NCBI GenBank assembly: GCA_030620095.1
Contig: JAUTXW010002104.1
Location: 234,001 to 298,000, forward strand
Direction: 5' to 3'
DNA: 64,000 nt
Source of the DNA: Kuschelorhynchus macadamiae
Taxonomy: Eukaryota > Arthropoda > Insecta > Coleoptera > Curculionidae
The notes under the pieces are model-generated. The model did no database searches. It saw only the letters and a program-made list of their open reading frames with translations, and was not told the DNA's origin. Positions 60,101 through 64,000 of the stretch are shown here, piece after piece. The position numbers and the translations under genes were made by a program. How positions within the stretch are numbered: position 1 is the first letter of the stretch; every line of letters begins with the position of its first letter.

Positions 60101-63094
60101 GGGAATTCTGTGTGTTTGCAGATGTATAATGTGCTCCTGTAATATTTATAATTTACAGTGGTTTTGTTTTGTAGAAGCATGTGTGATTGATACTGTTCTG
60201 TGGCTGAAAAAAAACTGTACTTGTGATGAAAAGTTGAAGGAAACTGCTCTTTGCAAAACTTAGTTATTTGGAAAATTAGAGTGCATATTTAATTTAAAAA
60301 GTCAAGAACCTATTTATAAAAAGCACTAGGATGTATGGTTTATTCTCAGCATTATCTGCGAAATATGCAAATTAACTGATAAGAAGCCAGTGACCAGAGT
60401 GATTTACTTATTTATTTATGATTTTCACTCAGCCAGGGGAATACTTTTTTTAATGAAATTATTGCTAGTGCAAGTTCATGGAGTTCCCTTTTCTGTAGAA
60501 AAGTGCAGAGATGGGTTTGTTTATTTATACACATTTGTGTATTATTGACCTTATAAGCATAAACAATGTTTATTTTCTTGTAGCTGTAATTTCAAGGCGG
60601 TTCAAAACATATTATGCCTAGTTTTATTCTAATGTACCTATTTGAATTGTATATTATTGCATGCTGTGTATTTTTCATCTCAGCTGCCTCGATCATAGTA
60701 GTTATTTTAAGATGTTGGATGGGTTTAAAATCATTTGCTGAAACAAATGTGAATGGAGAGAAACTAAAAAAAGGCAGACCAATATGACCTGCAACAGGGG
60801 TCACTCAGAAGCAGAGGCGAAATTGAGGGTCTAAAAAATGAATTAGACAAAGTTCAAACAACTTATAGGGAAGAACTTAATAAATTAATGCAAAATGTGG
60901 AACTTAAGGAGAAAGGTAGAGTAATGGAGGGATACTATAAGACGGAACTGAGCAAATCAAAGAGTTTTAAAGAATGTTCTGGGAGCGGAGGATAAATATG
61001 AATGTGTAATTTAGAGACCAGCGTGAACAAATACTCAAATTAAATCAGGAGATTTCTTCTATAAAGGGAGATAATATAGTTTTTGTGCCAAACATAGCTG
61101 CATGAGGAGGCTCAGTGTTGATGGCAACTAAAATTGGACAAGGCACAGGAAATAAATAATATGGCTGACGAAATTAAACATTTAGAAATCTAAAATCACT
61201 GATATAGTGTCAAACTAAAAAAGTCTCAACAGGAGATAGAACACCTAAACGAAAGTTTTATAAACTCCACTTAAGGAGCTGCAAAGAGGAGGTACAAACA
61301 TCGATAGACTTGTGCCTTTGGATGCCAGGCGAGTTTACTCATAGATAAAGACTTGAGTGCAATTCCACTAAATCGTTAAGATGCTTTTGTCCAAATACCT
61401 AATGTTCCTCTACAGAAAGCATCATGTCAAACAAATCCGACTATGTTGCAGTGGCTTTTTGTTCGTGAGGAAAGTGGAGTTTGAGGATGTGCCCTTCAAC
61501 TTACATCGTGTAGGCAAGACATAAACTGCCAATGGAAGAAAAACATAACAGCCAATGATCTGAAGGACTATATTAAACATACAAAAACATTTCCAAAAAT
61601 GGATTGTGGGTTTTTATAGTCCTATGCTATAAAAAGTGATAAAGCAATGCCATCCTTATTAACAACTTTCTGTCAAGATATGGTGTTCGAGGTCAATTTC
61701 TTCAATTACTTACGTCTTATCTAAGAAACAAAATTGTTGATGCAATTGATAAAAAGTTACGCATTATGGGACTGTTTGTAGACTTTTCCCAAGCTTTCCA
61801 TATGGTAGGCCATCAGATTTTGTTCTCTAATTTGTCAAGAGATGGTGTTCGAGATCAGTTTTTTCAATTACTTACATCGTATCTGGATAAAAGCTTTCAG
61901 TATGTGAAATTAAATAACAAAAATAGTAGGTACATGTAAACTGATAACTCAAGTCATTCCCCAAGAGTCAATTTTGAGCCCCCTATTTTATTTAATATTT
62001 TCTTATGGCCTAATTCTCTATCTGAGGAAAAACACACCACAAATTTTTCTTGTTTGTTATGCAGACAACACAAACATTCTGATGGTGGTGCCAGAGCTGC
62101 CATCTCTTTGCAGTATTGCGGAGAATGTTTACAAAAAAATAATATCCTCGTCGGACAAAAACAATTTTATCGTAAACAAAATATTCTTTGTTTTACCCAT
62201 TCGAGACTGTCAATAAATTTACATTATTCGAAAATTCACCAATTCACAACCTAGCACCCATAAGCAAAAAGAAGATGTTATGTGTGGTGTTTGACGACAG
62301 GCTTACATGAATTGCTCATATTGACGCATTATGTAGCATGCTATCTTAGTCAGGACACTTTGTTGATTTTATACTATGCAATTTTTCATTGTCATATCAA
62401 ATATGGTATTTTGATCTAGGGCACAAGTAAAAACAGCAGGCAGGGCTTATTATTGAAAAAAATACACGTTAAGGATCATAGTTAATCTTTCAGAGTCTTG
62501 TAAGCCACTGTTCAAGACTTTCAAGAGTTAACATTTTTTAACATATATTCTAGAAGTATGTGTGTATGCATTCAAAAACAAATTACTTTTTCAGCCGAAC
62601 AGACCATCACACAAGTATATGCTTGATGAAGAATTACTGTTGCCGGATAGCCATCTTACAACTTCTTATGAAAAAGGCACCTTGTATGCTGTTGTAAGTT
62701 TTTTAATGCACTTTGCGATAATATTCGTAAATCTCCTAGTTTTTGAATTTTCAAAAATAGAGCAGAGAAGTGCTTTTGAGAAAAAATTGCTACCCTCCAG
62801 GATTTTTTTATAATTTAGACTTGTTTTTTTTGTTTTTCTTACCTTTGACTTTTTCTTGTTATTGTACAATGTATATTTATATTGCCCTTTTCAATTGAAG
62901 AAATAAAAATTATTATTATTATTACCTCTTATAATAACAAGTAATTTTTCTTGTTCCCATTTTTGAAGTGCTGGATAAATTTTATTTACCATTGAAATAT
63001 TTAGTGAATTTAATGCTTTGGGCCGGTTTAAGACTATTATTCCCTTATCTCCTACGTTTTGCAGAATCACGTCGCTTTCGTCAGTAGTTGACAT
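21277..63094 (-). CDS. Hibch: 3-hydroxyisobutyryl-CoA hydrolase, mitochondrial (joined over four coding exons)
   Basis: Joining 63094-62926, 25002-24634, 24149-23766 and 21413-21277 gives an uninterrupted frame of about 352 residues, close to mature HIBCH. All three introns are phase 1 with GT...AG borders. The protein is a crotonase-fold enzyme that hydrolyses 3-hydroxyisobutyryl-CoA in mitochondrial valine breakdown. Family blocks are in order: VLNRPKALNSLN, FCAGGDVK, IVMGGGVGLSVHG (oxyanion hole), FAMPETQIGLFPDVGG (with the Glu and Asp expected in the active site), LALTGVRLKGADV, LNKMSPTSLKIT and GVRALLIDKDQSPKW. It appears intact and is the only clear host gene here. The second intron spans 37.9 kb. 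Confidence 0.93.
21414..23765 (-). other. HIBCH intron between the last two coding exons
   Basis: About 2.35 kb of AT-rich sequence. It holds a motif pair, GCCGCCATTTTGTTC (about 22831) and GGCGGCCATATTGG (about 22981), also found in the 1.2-kb inverted repeats at 45-50 kb. The open frame at 22568-22858 shows no domain and overlaps this repeat. No gene is supported. Confidence 0.6.
23766..24149 (-). CDS. Hibch: HIBCH coding exon (384 bases)
   Basis: The acceptor TTTCAG precedes 24149 and the donor GTATGG follows 23766. The exon is 128 codons in phase 1, open throughout, beginning with GIATHYTD. It carries the C-terminal helical region of the enzyme, including CFSAPTVEEI and LNKMSPTSLKIT and ending in GHDFREG. 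Confidence 0.93.
24150..24633 (-). other. Short HIBCH intron (484 bases)
   Basis: GTAAGT donor and TTTCAG acceptor on the minus strand. No repeat or gene is seen inside. Confidence 0.8.
24634..25002 (-). CDS. Hibch: HIBCH catalytic exon (369 bases)
   Basis: It is bounded by a TTTCAG acceptor above 25002 and a GTAAGT donor below 24634. The 123 codons encode the crotonase core: GEKAFCAGGDVKAIAEA, GIVMGGGVGLSVHGHYRIA, MPETQIGLFPDVGGSYFLP and LTGVRLKGADVLKAG. The Glu of PET and the Asp of FPD, which carry out hydrolysis in the family, are present. Confidence 0.95.
25003..26440 (-). other. Start of the giant HIBCH intron, no gene recognised
   Basis: AT-rich sequence without a convincing ORF or repeat structure. 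Confidence 0.5.
26450..27945. mobile_element. Non-LTR retrotransposon remnants in inverted orientation
   Basis: About 26862-26960 on the + strand reads PVTASEIIKQIASLKTH followed by a GRNRITTKLIK segment. About 27520-27410 on the minus strand reads the same block with GRNGITTKLIK. This resembles the S-x-G-x-DGI-x-x-KLIK segment before the RT fingers of LINEs. Upstream on the minus strand (about 27940-27600) is the Tyr/Lys-rich linker (NKLIKTQNVNYYREQI). At 26780-26560 a minus frame contains LSLDFIKAFN, like RT motif A with Asn for the final Asp. All are decayed. Confidence 0.5.
28278..28652. mobile_element. Palindromic fold-back element (MITE-like)
   Basis: Two arms of about 170 bp are inverted complements. 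Blocks such as TTTTAGTCAAACGACGAT, GGAACAT(G/A)TCCTG and TTTATTTCA(C/T)GT(T/A)CAC occur on both strands, around a spacer near 28435-28475. The open frame read across it is a by-product. There is no coding capacity. Confidence 0.75.
29209..31874 (+). pseudogene. PIF/Harbinger transposase (DDE), two exons, one stop and one frameshift
   Basis: Exon 1 (29209-29498) begins MSSSSSDEDDMIALAC and ends at a GTAAGT donor. Exon 2 starts at 31021 after a TTGTAG acceptor, and the codon split across the junction restores LK-FLGYGDSF. The nuclease shows LGALDGKHV (first Asp) and VDIGAYG (second Asp). The frame then has a TGA at 31373-31375 and a shift near 31565-31600 before RARRVSENGFGIW (third acidic residue, Glu). 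It ends at 31874. The enzyme would cut and paste the element; the stop and shift disable it. The intron contains the coding exon of the opposite-strand MADF gene. Confidence 0.88.
29616..32092 (-). pseudogene. MADF-BESS protein of the Harbinger element, two exons, one frameshift
   Basis: Exon 1 (32092-31960) reads MDEELLIDTVREYPHLYD and AWEEIGKILHC, the MADF DNA-binding domain start, and ends at a GTAATA donor. Exon 2 starts at 30387 after TTTCAG and continues AAECKKKWTSLRDNFRK. A Ser/Pro/Gln-rich linker follows. The BESS-like segment (DHLTKFFEAMEETVR) lies in another frame after a run of eight A (+ strand T at about 30002-30009), and the frame ends at 29616. In this superfamily the second protein binds element ends and helps transposase enter the nucleus. 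Confidence 0.8.
30553..30957. mobile_element. Fold-back element nested in the Harbinger transposase intron
   Basis: The left arm (about 30553-30660) and right arm (about 30835-30957) are inverted complements sharing TTCAAATTTTTGACC, a GTCCGCCC block and a GGGTTGA(T/C)ACTCTAGT block. The left flank GGCGTATACAGGGGGAGGGC resembles GGCGTATCCAGGGGAGGGC at about 63573. Confidence 0.65.
32348..33660. other. Unassigned intronic sequence
   Basis: Small open frames here (32707-32937, 33455-33658) show no domain. Confidence 0.4.
33678..33881 (+). pseudogene. N-terminal helix-turn-helix of a mariner-like transposase
   Basis: MERNNYSNEIVMKLFILDGQ and IIARTYRKFDETYPDLQ match the N-terminal HTH found in an abundant insect mariner-like/DUF4817 family (pattern YSNEE..D.V...G.C.......Y...YP). 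The frame ends at 33881. The rest of this copy is lost; an opposite-strand C-terminal piece follows. Confidence 0.55.
33950..34285 (-). pseudogene. C-terminal DDE part of a mariner-like transposase, minus strand
   Basis: The minus strand reads RWFRRFGPWNWAVKSPDLMP with PLDFYLWSDLKEKYTA, which is the SPDL-x-PLDF-x-LW motif around the third catalytic acid of this family. An overlapping frame supplies FLDNLPLEDYCTCWFQLDG. Two frames and short length show a decayed fragment. Confidence 0.7.
34403..35090 (-). pseudogene. Non-LTR retrotransposon ORF1 (Gag-like) remnant with CCHC knuckle
   Basis: On the minus strand, 35087-34890 reads MKTRHHTLKRLGMEVRLRKE followed by a SPSIKIVGFEQ stretch, typical of the region before the zinc knuckles in Jockey-type ORF1 proteins. 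Near 34720-34610 there is CYNCCQYEHTAKEC, a CxxC-x4-H-x4-C knuckle, followed by a second Cys-rich block. Stops separate the parts. Confidence 0.6.
35100..35780. other. Unassigned AT-rich intronic stretch
   Basis: Contains a repeated GGTTATT/AATAACC block near 35430-35495 (possibly a MITE end) but no gene. Confidence 0.35.
35830..36360 (+). pseudogene. LINE reverse transcriptase C-terminal remnant
   Basis: Broken + strand frames read NLGIVIGCTLKFDYM, then HFNYCDVVYGL, then NHAVRFITSVPRFSHITP and LELGLLQLDELRFIHFAF. This is the order seen after the RT palm in Jockey/CR1-type LINEs. The open frames on the other strand are shadows. The fragment ends near a short TATATAAATATA stretch. Confidence 0.6.
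36800..37317 (+). pseudogene. Mariner-like transposase C-terminal half
   Basis: 36838-37023 reads GPIIYDGDLSGEIYLNFLRK and then IIWQQDRTPPHN, equivalent to the family motif W-x-QDGAPPH with the second catalytic Asp. 37038-37316 reads FIGHRIATIN, IEELRIRIGRAVNELRNSP and GRIRRVYNKCIENEGRHVEQ. The SPDLTPLDF motif has decayed. It is probably the same family as the pieces at 33.7 and 56.9 kb. Confidence 0.65.
37330..38500. other. Unassigned intronic sequence
   Basis: No gene or obvious repeat is seen, other than a TATCGACACCGGTCAATGTC stretch near 38460 that leads into the repeat below. Confidence 0.35.
38519..38795. repeat. Partial copy of the palindromic element at 51027-51485
   Basis: It shares the left arm (TTTTTGGCTTTTTCGCAACT onward, then AACAATATTATTTAAGCAAG) and the 3' tail (TTTTTGTTTGTCAAT...AACAAATAAT) with the 51-kb element, but lacks most of the second arm. 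It is either an internal deletion or the ancestral single-arm form. Confidence 0.7.
38800..40055. other. Unassigned intronic sequence
   Basis: Short open frames at 39130-39502 overlap on both strands and show no domain. Confidence 0.35.
40053..40707 (+). pseudogene. THAP-domain transposon remnant, copy 2
   Basis: An ATG at about 40053 begins MFLKCVVCNNLSYNFSNFTF and ends FHR directly before a GTGAGT donor-like site (about 40121), the usual place for the first THAP exon to end. CxxC plus FHR is the THAP zinc-finger start. At 40504-40707 an ORF ends LRSINTKTILFRYE, matching the RSINTKT tail at about 10225. It belongs to the same element type as 9447-10262. Confidence 0.5.
40850..43120 (+). other. 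Possible degraded LTR retrotransposon (LTR plus purine-rich internal region)
   Basis: AATATAAATAAGCGCGCC at about 40857-40874 looks like a TATA box before a start region. Two tandem copies of a hairpin block (ACCAG(T/C)AGCTCTAACAA ... CTCTGGTACT) lie at about 40918-41020. From about 41400 to 43100 the + strand is strongly purine-rich, as coding strands of insect LTR elements often are, and includes a GAA run (41740-41754) and an Asp/Glu/Lys/Gln-rich open frame (41757-41981). No RT, protease or integrase motif is readable, so identity is unproven. Confidence 0.25.
43390..44780 (+). pseudogene. Non-LTR retrotransposon (LINE) RT, 5'-truncated
   Basis: Before the ORF, another frame reads NKQHGFRKYYSTSTAAFELL. 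The 43533-44219 ORF has FFDLTRAFDCLN (motif A), GVPQGSIISPLLFTLFMND (motif B) and IIPYADDCT (motif C with both Asp), then FLGLHLDPHITWCNHM. Downstream frames continue with the C-terminal domain (HNYGTRNSTN, MYNQLPASLRE) to about 44655. An (AAAT)n tail lies at 44763-44780. This is a Jockey/CR1-type arrangement. Frameshifts disable it, though the RT core itself is open. Confidence 0.8.
44781..45247. other. Unassigned intronic sequence
   Basis: Small open frames only; nothing recognised. Confidence 0.35.
45248..46450 (+). repeat. 1.2-kb repeat, left copy of an inverted pair
   Basis: The block is nearly identical, as reverse complement, to 49386-50586. The + strand has an ORF-like start (PRFEVKPLTNIDILDCKGWW, then YFKKNTKDVEKN) and, after shifts, KLDVSKIIHYIPDDYRAFYD, which suggests a decayed coding segment of a family I do not recognise. 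Towards the right are three GCCGCCATTTTGTTCCGCCAT-type motifs at 45814, 46008 and 46205, about 195 bp apart. Confidence 0.85.
46451..46980. other. Spacer inside the inverted pair
   Basis: AT-rich, nothing recognised before the LINE ORF1 remnant. Confidence 0.4.
46982..48090 (+). pseudogene. LINE ORF1 (PHD-like plus coiled coil) joined to a Penelope C-terminal segment
   Basis: 46982-47300 gives, across two frames, a Cys-rich PHD-like start (MVHCYKCEIKC, CDCCKK, CKLCTGISAA, VNCPDC) and a coiled stretch (IKQELLLLQEKG), typical of LINE ORF1 proteins; ERERKVHHMLIFGLKEEH near 47420 fits the RNA-binding region of the same. From about 47485 the frame reads SEHPFRQKIKIMKYL and LLKNNYPLLLIKKIL, then QTGRYLKHRIREHV (GIY-YIG nuclease motif) near 47925, which is the C-terminal order of Penelope-like elements. 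The abrupt change of family suggests two elements joined near 47470. Confidence 0.55.
48091..49316. other. Unassigned spacer inside the inverted pair
   Basis: No gene is seen. It includes low-complexity T-rich tracts near 48610-48630. Confidence 0.35.
49317..49385. repeat. (TA)n tract bordering the right copy of the inverted pair
   Basis: ATTATGTTTTATAGT at 49317 leads into about 28 TA units. The same ATTATGTTTTATAGTTATATA sequence occurs again at 50591-50624, on the other side of the right repeat copy. Confidence 0.85.
49386..50586 (-). repeat. 1.2-kb repeat, right copy of an inverted pair
   Basis: It is the reverse complement of 45248-46450 with only scattered differences by eye. It contains the same motifs in the other orientation (AAGATGGCGGAACAAAATGG at about 49991, plus copies near 49608 and 49806). 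The open frames at 49496-49747 and 49976-50164 are readings of this repeat. Direct repeats on either side (49317 and 50591) suggest that this copy inserted with a long target duplication or between slipped TA tracts. Confidence 0.85.
50830..51990 (-). pseudogene. LINE RT C-terminal region, interrupted by an insertion
   Basis: On the minus strand, about 51860-51780 reads YLGVYFDPHLKWHNHIDYL. 51756-51486 reads VYESLVESVLNYCVSCWGS and VLTLTQLYIKSVVRLLLNK. After the insertion at 51485-51027 the protein resumes as NQSAYLTRVPFTSTQKSVYY and RIYNILPFNIRNKPFN to 50834. This is the post-RT domain of a Jockey/CR1-type LINE. Confidence 0.7.
51027..51485. mobile_element. Palindromic element with 14-bp target duplication inside a LINE
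   Basis: CCATTCTTGTAGTG flanks the insert on both sides (51013-51026 and 51486-51499). The insert is a long hairpin whose arms pair TTTTTGGCTTTTTCGCAACT with its complement near 51415-51435, centred near 51240, followed by a single-copy tail of about 50 bp. Related tail and arm occur at 38519-38795. The 14-bp duplication is longer than most MITEs make. Confidence 0.8.
52103..52147. repeat. (TA)n microsatellite
   Basis: About 22 TA units adjoin the 3' side of the minus-strand LINE fragment below. Confidence 0.9.
52225..52600 (-). pseudogene. LINE C-terminal fragment (probably 3' end of the 54-56.6 kb LINE)
   Basis: The minus strand reads FSKYLLHKLHFPYQGLSF, LQTLEFLLVFLHKLVNGGID, VPFLVPIRRTRQ and YGFSAFVDRLVHNYN, the end of a Jockey-type ORF2. 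It lies just beyond the 3' end of the nested LINE at 52.6-53.7 kb. Confidence 0.65.
52601..53690 (-). pseudogene. LINE RT fragment nested in another LINE
   Basis: 53650-53192 contains MSKAFDCVSHEILL (motif A), GVSQGFILGPLFFLNYIND (motif B with changes) and TLFADDTTIAC (motif C). 53087-52455 has FRLQRRAVRVLAGLSYRADC and FYNKLPEHIKNVSNTRFKKE. The same blocks in the same order occur in the + strand LINE at 57.2-59.1 kb, so both belong to one lineage. Frame breaks are present between the parts. Confidence 0.8.
53700..54056 (+). mobile_element. Probable LINE 3' UTR/tail fragment, plus strand
   Basis: A T-rich, non-coding stretch ends in GAATAAATTATTTGTATTTG then TATTTGTC, like a LINE 3' end with a simple-repeat tail. 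It separates the two minus-strand LINEs. No coding sequence is seen. Confidence 0.35.
54906..54955. repeat. (TA)n microsatellite followed by (CATA)-rich sequence
   Basis: About 24 TA units; CATA repeats follow at 55008-55062. Confidence 0.9.
56579..56630. repeat. (TA)n microsatellite at the 5' edge of a LINE
   Basis: About 25 TA units directly abut the ORF1 remnant. Confidence 0.9.
56949..57110 (+). pseudogene. Mariner-like transposase N-terminal HTH fragment
   Basis: An ATG ORF too short to be listed as a large frame reads MPLKLSKEDKIEIILIVGEN then YKTFREAADIFNNRHPDK and TVGNILTNSK, ending at a TAG. The E..EII...GEN......A...F..RHP pattern matches the same N-terminal domain as 33678-33881. 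The rest is replaced by a TA tract. Confidence 0.6.
57119..57176. repeat. (TA)n microsatellite at the truncated 5' end of a LINE
   Basis: About 29 TA units lie immediately before the RT-bearing LINE. Confidence 0.9.
57180..59452 (+). mobile_element. 5'-truncated LINE with intact RT ORF and (TCTA)n tail
   Basis: The element starts at the TA tract and ends with ATCAATAAAGA followed by TCTA repeats (59431-59451), a typical LINE 3' end with simple-repeat tail. The endonuclease and ORF1 are absent. The 3' UTR is about 350 bp, T-rich. Confidence 0.8.
57234..59066 (+). CDS. Non-LTR retrotransposon reverse transcriptase, 610 codons open
   Basis: This is the longest open frame in the window. RT motifs are in order: NYRPISLLPILSKVFE (about residue 190), QFGFRNKRTTAYAIDCL, CLDLTKAFDCVSHN (AFD at 262-264), CGVPQGSVLGPVLFLIYIND (GVPQGS from 310) and LILFADDTT (FADD at 341-344), then NFLGVTLDTVLSWKNH. 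Catalytic Asp residues are present. The C-terminal domain contains LQRRCVRLVAGLKYRDDC and YGPRFFNCLPSHIRALE. The first codon is not ATG, because the 5' part of ORF2 is missing. The lack of stops suggests recent insertion, although without endonuclease it could not mobilise itself. Confidence 0.9.
   Translation: MDLNRQNPNLVPAETVRKYKKTYRNEISRSKVTAHDNFITTAANPQSAMWQVIKNNQPSIPFTSSETLNAQAINNYFSDVANLLVLSLPASNNHFSQYLQQCRENCSFNFNQITYNEVRQVIGDLRNTRATDCYNINTGIIKTLKNVIIYPFTRLINQAITLQVFPKVLKKAKVVPIFKNKGSPDDLTNYRPISLLPILSKVFESILKTQITKHFESNNLFFQQQFGFRNKRTTAYAIDCLVRHVIEGFENIYACCLDLTKAFDCVSHNILLKKLPYYGFIALLKSYLYDRSQFVSYNQVTSMGSAVKCGVPQGSVLGPVLFLIYINDLANFQSGGNLILFADDTTTFTSYLPSQIENSCISETASHIEDWFVTNRLCMNAGKTQSINFTLGKGRNDHGLLGDCSKEVNFLGVTLDTVLSWKNHAMHLGGKLSRSTYLIRNLSKCVSTGTLLAAYHGYFGSLMSYALLEWGHSPHAKLIFKLQRRCVRLVAGLKYRDDCRQSFITYRLMTLPCIYILQCLLHVRQNLQFFASHHDVHDYPTRHGTNLVISHLRLTRARVGTNYYGPRFFNCLPSHIRALEVNTFKYTLKKYLLVNAFYTFEEYFNSGFHF
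59453..60790. other. Unassigned intronic sequence with a possible Penelope tail
   Basis: AGAGAAACGCGCGTCC at about 59518 resembles the GAAACGCG tail near 20993. No gene is seen. A small open frame at 59862-60074 is not supported. Confidence 0.35.
60790..62260 (+). pseudogene. Decayed LINE: coiled-coil ORF1 remnant and RT
   Basis: About 60812-60990 reads IEGLKNELDKVQTTYREELN, a coiled coil like those of LINE ORF1 proteins. About 61738-61910 reads DKKLRIMGLFVDFSQAFHMV (motif A with His replacing Asp) and LTSYLDKSFQYVKLNN. 61960-62216 carries VIPQESILSPL (motif B, altered) and LVCYADNTNIL (motif C, YADD changed to YADN). Essential RT residues are lost. Confidence 0.55.
62261..62925. other. End of the giant HIBCH intron
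   Basis: AT-rich; an (ATT)n stretch lies at 62909-62923 beside the donor site of the HIBCH exon. Overlapping open frames on both strands at 62562-62869 show no domain. Confidence 0.4.
62926..63094 (-). CDS. Hibch: HIBCH first readable coding exon
   Basis: From ATG at 63094 the exon reads MSTTDESDVILQNVGDKG, IVLNRPKALNSLNISMVN and YPALQKWEQEKLLVIIRG, then a GTAATA donor at 62925-62924. A T-rich tract and AG just above 63164 is the likely acceptor. Upstream of the ATG, the frame has a TAG about 16 codons away, with an Arg/Leu-rich stretch between (FLLNVLRNLRK). HIBCH normally has a mitochondrial presequence, so either an alternative acceptor or a further exon supplies it, or an indel lies here. 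Confidence 0.85.
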
Positions 63095-63164
63095 TTTTCT
63101 CAAATTTCTTAAGACATTTAAAGAAAATCTATGCGTAACTAATCCAGAGACTTTTCTTGATAAC

Positions 63165-64000
63165 TAAAAAAAAAAACTAGTATAAAATTGCAAATAGTGT
63201 AGTTTGATATACCATTATTTGCGACTAGATATTAAACACCAAAAAAGAATACATGCAGAGATATAAAATAAGAGGTAAGCAGATAAGCTATTCATGAATT
63301 AACATTATAAATAAAGTTATATTGTCCTTCGACCTTCTCATACTAACACAACCCATAACAAACCGACAACATCCCAACCTAATCTCCCATGAAAGTTATG
63401 TAACCCATCAATCACAACACAGTTGGTTCAATGTGTTTCCTATTGGTTCGTCGTTTATTTCTGCGGAGTATAATCAGGGTTTGTCGAACGTTCAACCAGT
63501 GAAATATATATTTCTTCAACCAATCACTACTGTTTTGAGCATATAGGTATTTATGAGCTCAGACTAAATGCATAGGCGTATCCAGGGGAGGGCTAGTTTA
63601 AAGAATGTTTTTACGACTATTTTATATATTACTTTCTACGTATCATTTTTTGCGTATTTATTAACAAACGGCCGCGAAGCCCGTGTCATTTCAGAAAACC
63701 GTGTTTTTCGACCTTTCGGTAGGTATATTTCGGAAACTTAGAGATATGGCGATGAGTTTGACATGCGGTTTTAGAAGAGACATAGATCTACACGATTCAT
63801 TTGCAAATTTTTCTGTACCACATTTGGTACTTGAGATGTGGTACCGCAAAGTCAACTTCGATGTGACACAGTTCAGGTCGCAATTTTTGATTTTTTTGTC
63901 GAAACTTTCTGGAACGATGGCACTTTGGGTCCTACAAAACACTATTGTTTTTAGTTGAGCTTCGAATCCGTTTCGTGATTTTACGATTTTTTTTCGATCG
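63165..64000. other. Upstream HIBCH intron or 5' flank, no exon identified
   Basis: A T-rich acceptor tract (A-run on +, 63167-63177) borders the exon. Further up is GGCGTATCCAGGGGAGGGC at about 63573, like the flank of the fold-back element at 30.5 kb. Opposite-strand open frames at 63683-63958 mirror each other and show no domain. I could not find the exon with the presequence. Confidence 0.4.

Noticed and set aside
63683..63958. Overlapping ORFs on both strands
   Set aside because: Mirror frames without a domain; considered as a possible HIBCH first exon but with no presequence and donor in the right place.

Overview
This is a nuclear genome window from an arthropod, almost certainly an insect. 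It is AT-rich, has introns with GT/AG borders, and is packed with decayed transposons. The mix of Penelope-like elements, Jockey/CR1-type LINEs, PIF/Harbinger with a MADF gene, hAT, a mariner-like family, a Helitron and THAP fragments fits an insect such as a beetle or bug. I cannot name the species.

Positions 1-6200 hold the right part of an endogenous virus-like element, all on the + strand with very tight gene spacing. In order: a parvovirus-VP1-type phospholipase A2-like ORF (cut by the window edge), a basic/hydrophobic core-type protein, an adenain-like cysteine protease, a minor-capsid-like protein, a small basic protein, a double-jelly-roll major capsid protein, and then a module that occurs twice (a 'DVQGF' protein followed by a CPxC zinc-ribbon protein) around a coiled-coil/hydrophobic ORF. 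This is a virion gene set like that of adintoviruses and other Polinton-related mid-sized DNA viruses. No polymerase, integrase or packaging ATPase lies inside the window. Several ORFs carry frameshifts or stops, so the copy looks dead. A GC-box repeat region with a Cys-rich ORF follows (6240-6863).

Positions 6986-17153 may be one large hAT transposon (BED-type transposase, minus strand) swollen by later insertions: a THAP-element remnant, two head-to-head Penelope fragments with (TA)n tracts, a complete non-autonomous Helitron (13134-14473) and a fold-back element. A decayed Penelope copy lies at 18929-20745.

The one clear host gene is 3-hydroxyisobutyryl-CoA hydrolase (HIBCH) on the minus strand. 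Four exons are readable: 62926-63094, 24634-25002, 23766-24149 and 21277-21413. They have matching phases and good splice sites and give about 352 residues. One intron is about 37.9 kb (25003-62925) and contains nearly everything else: LINE remnants, a near-complete PIF/Harbinger element with TIRs and TTA target duplication (29022-32344), mariner-like fragments, a second THAP-element remnant, a possible LTR element, several LINEs of at least four lineages (the best with a 610-codon open RT ORF at 57234-59066), nested insertions, and a pair of near-identical 1.2-kb inverted repeats (45248-46450 and 49386-50586). Because these lie within a transcribed intron, several palindromes could form long RNA hairpins in the HIBCH pre-mRNA.
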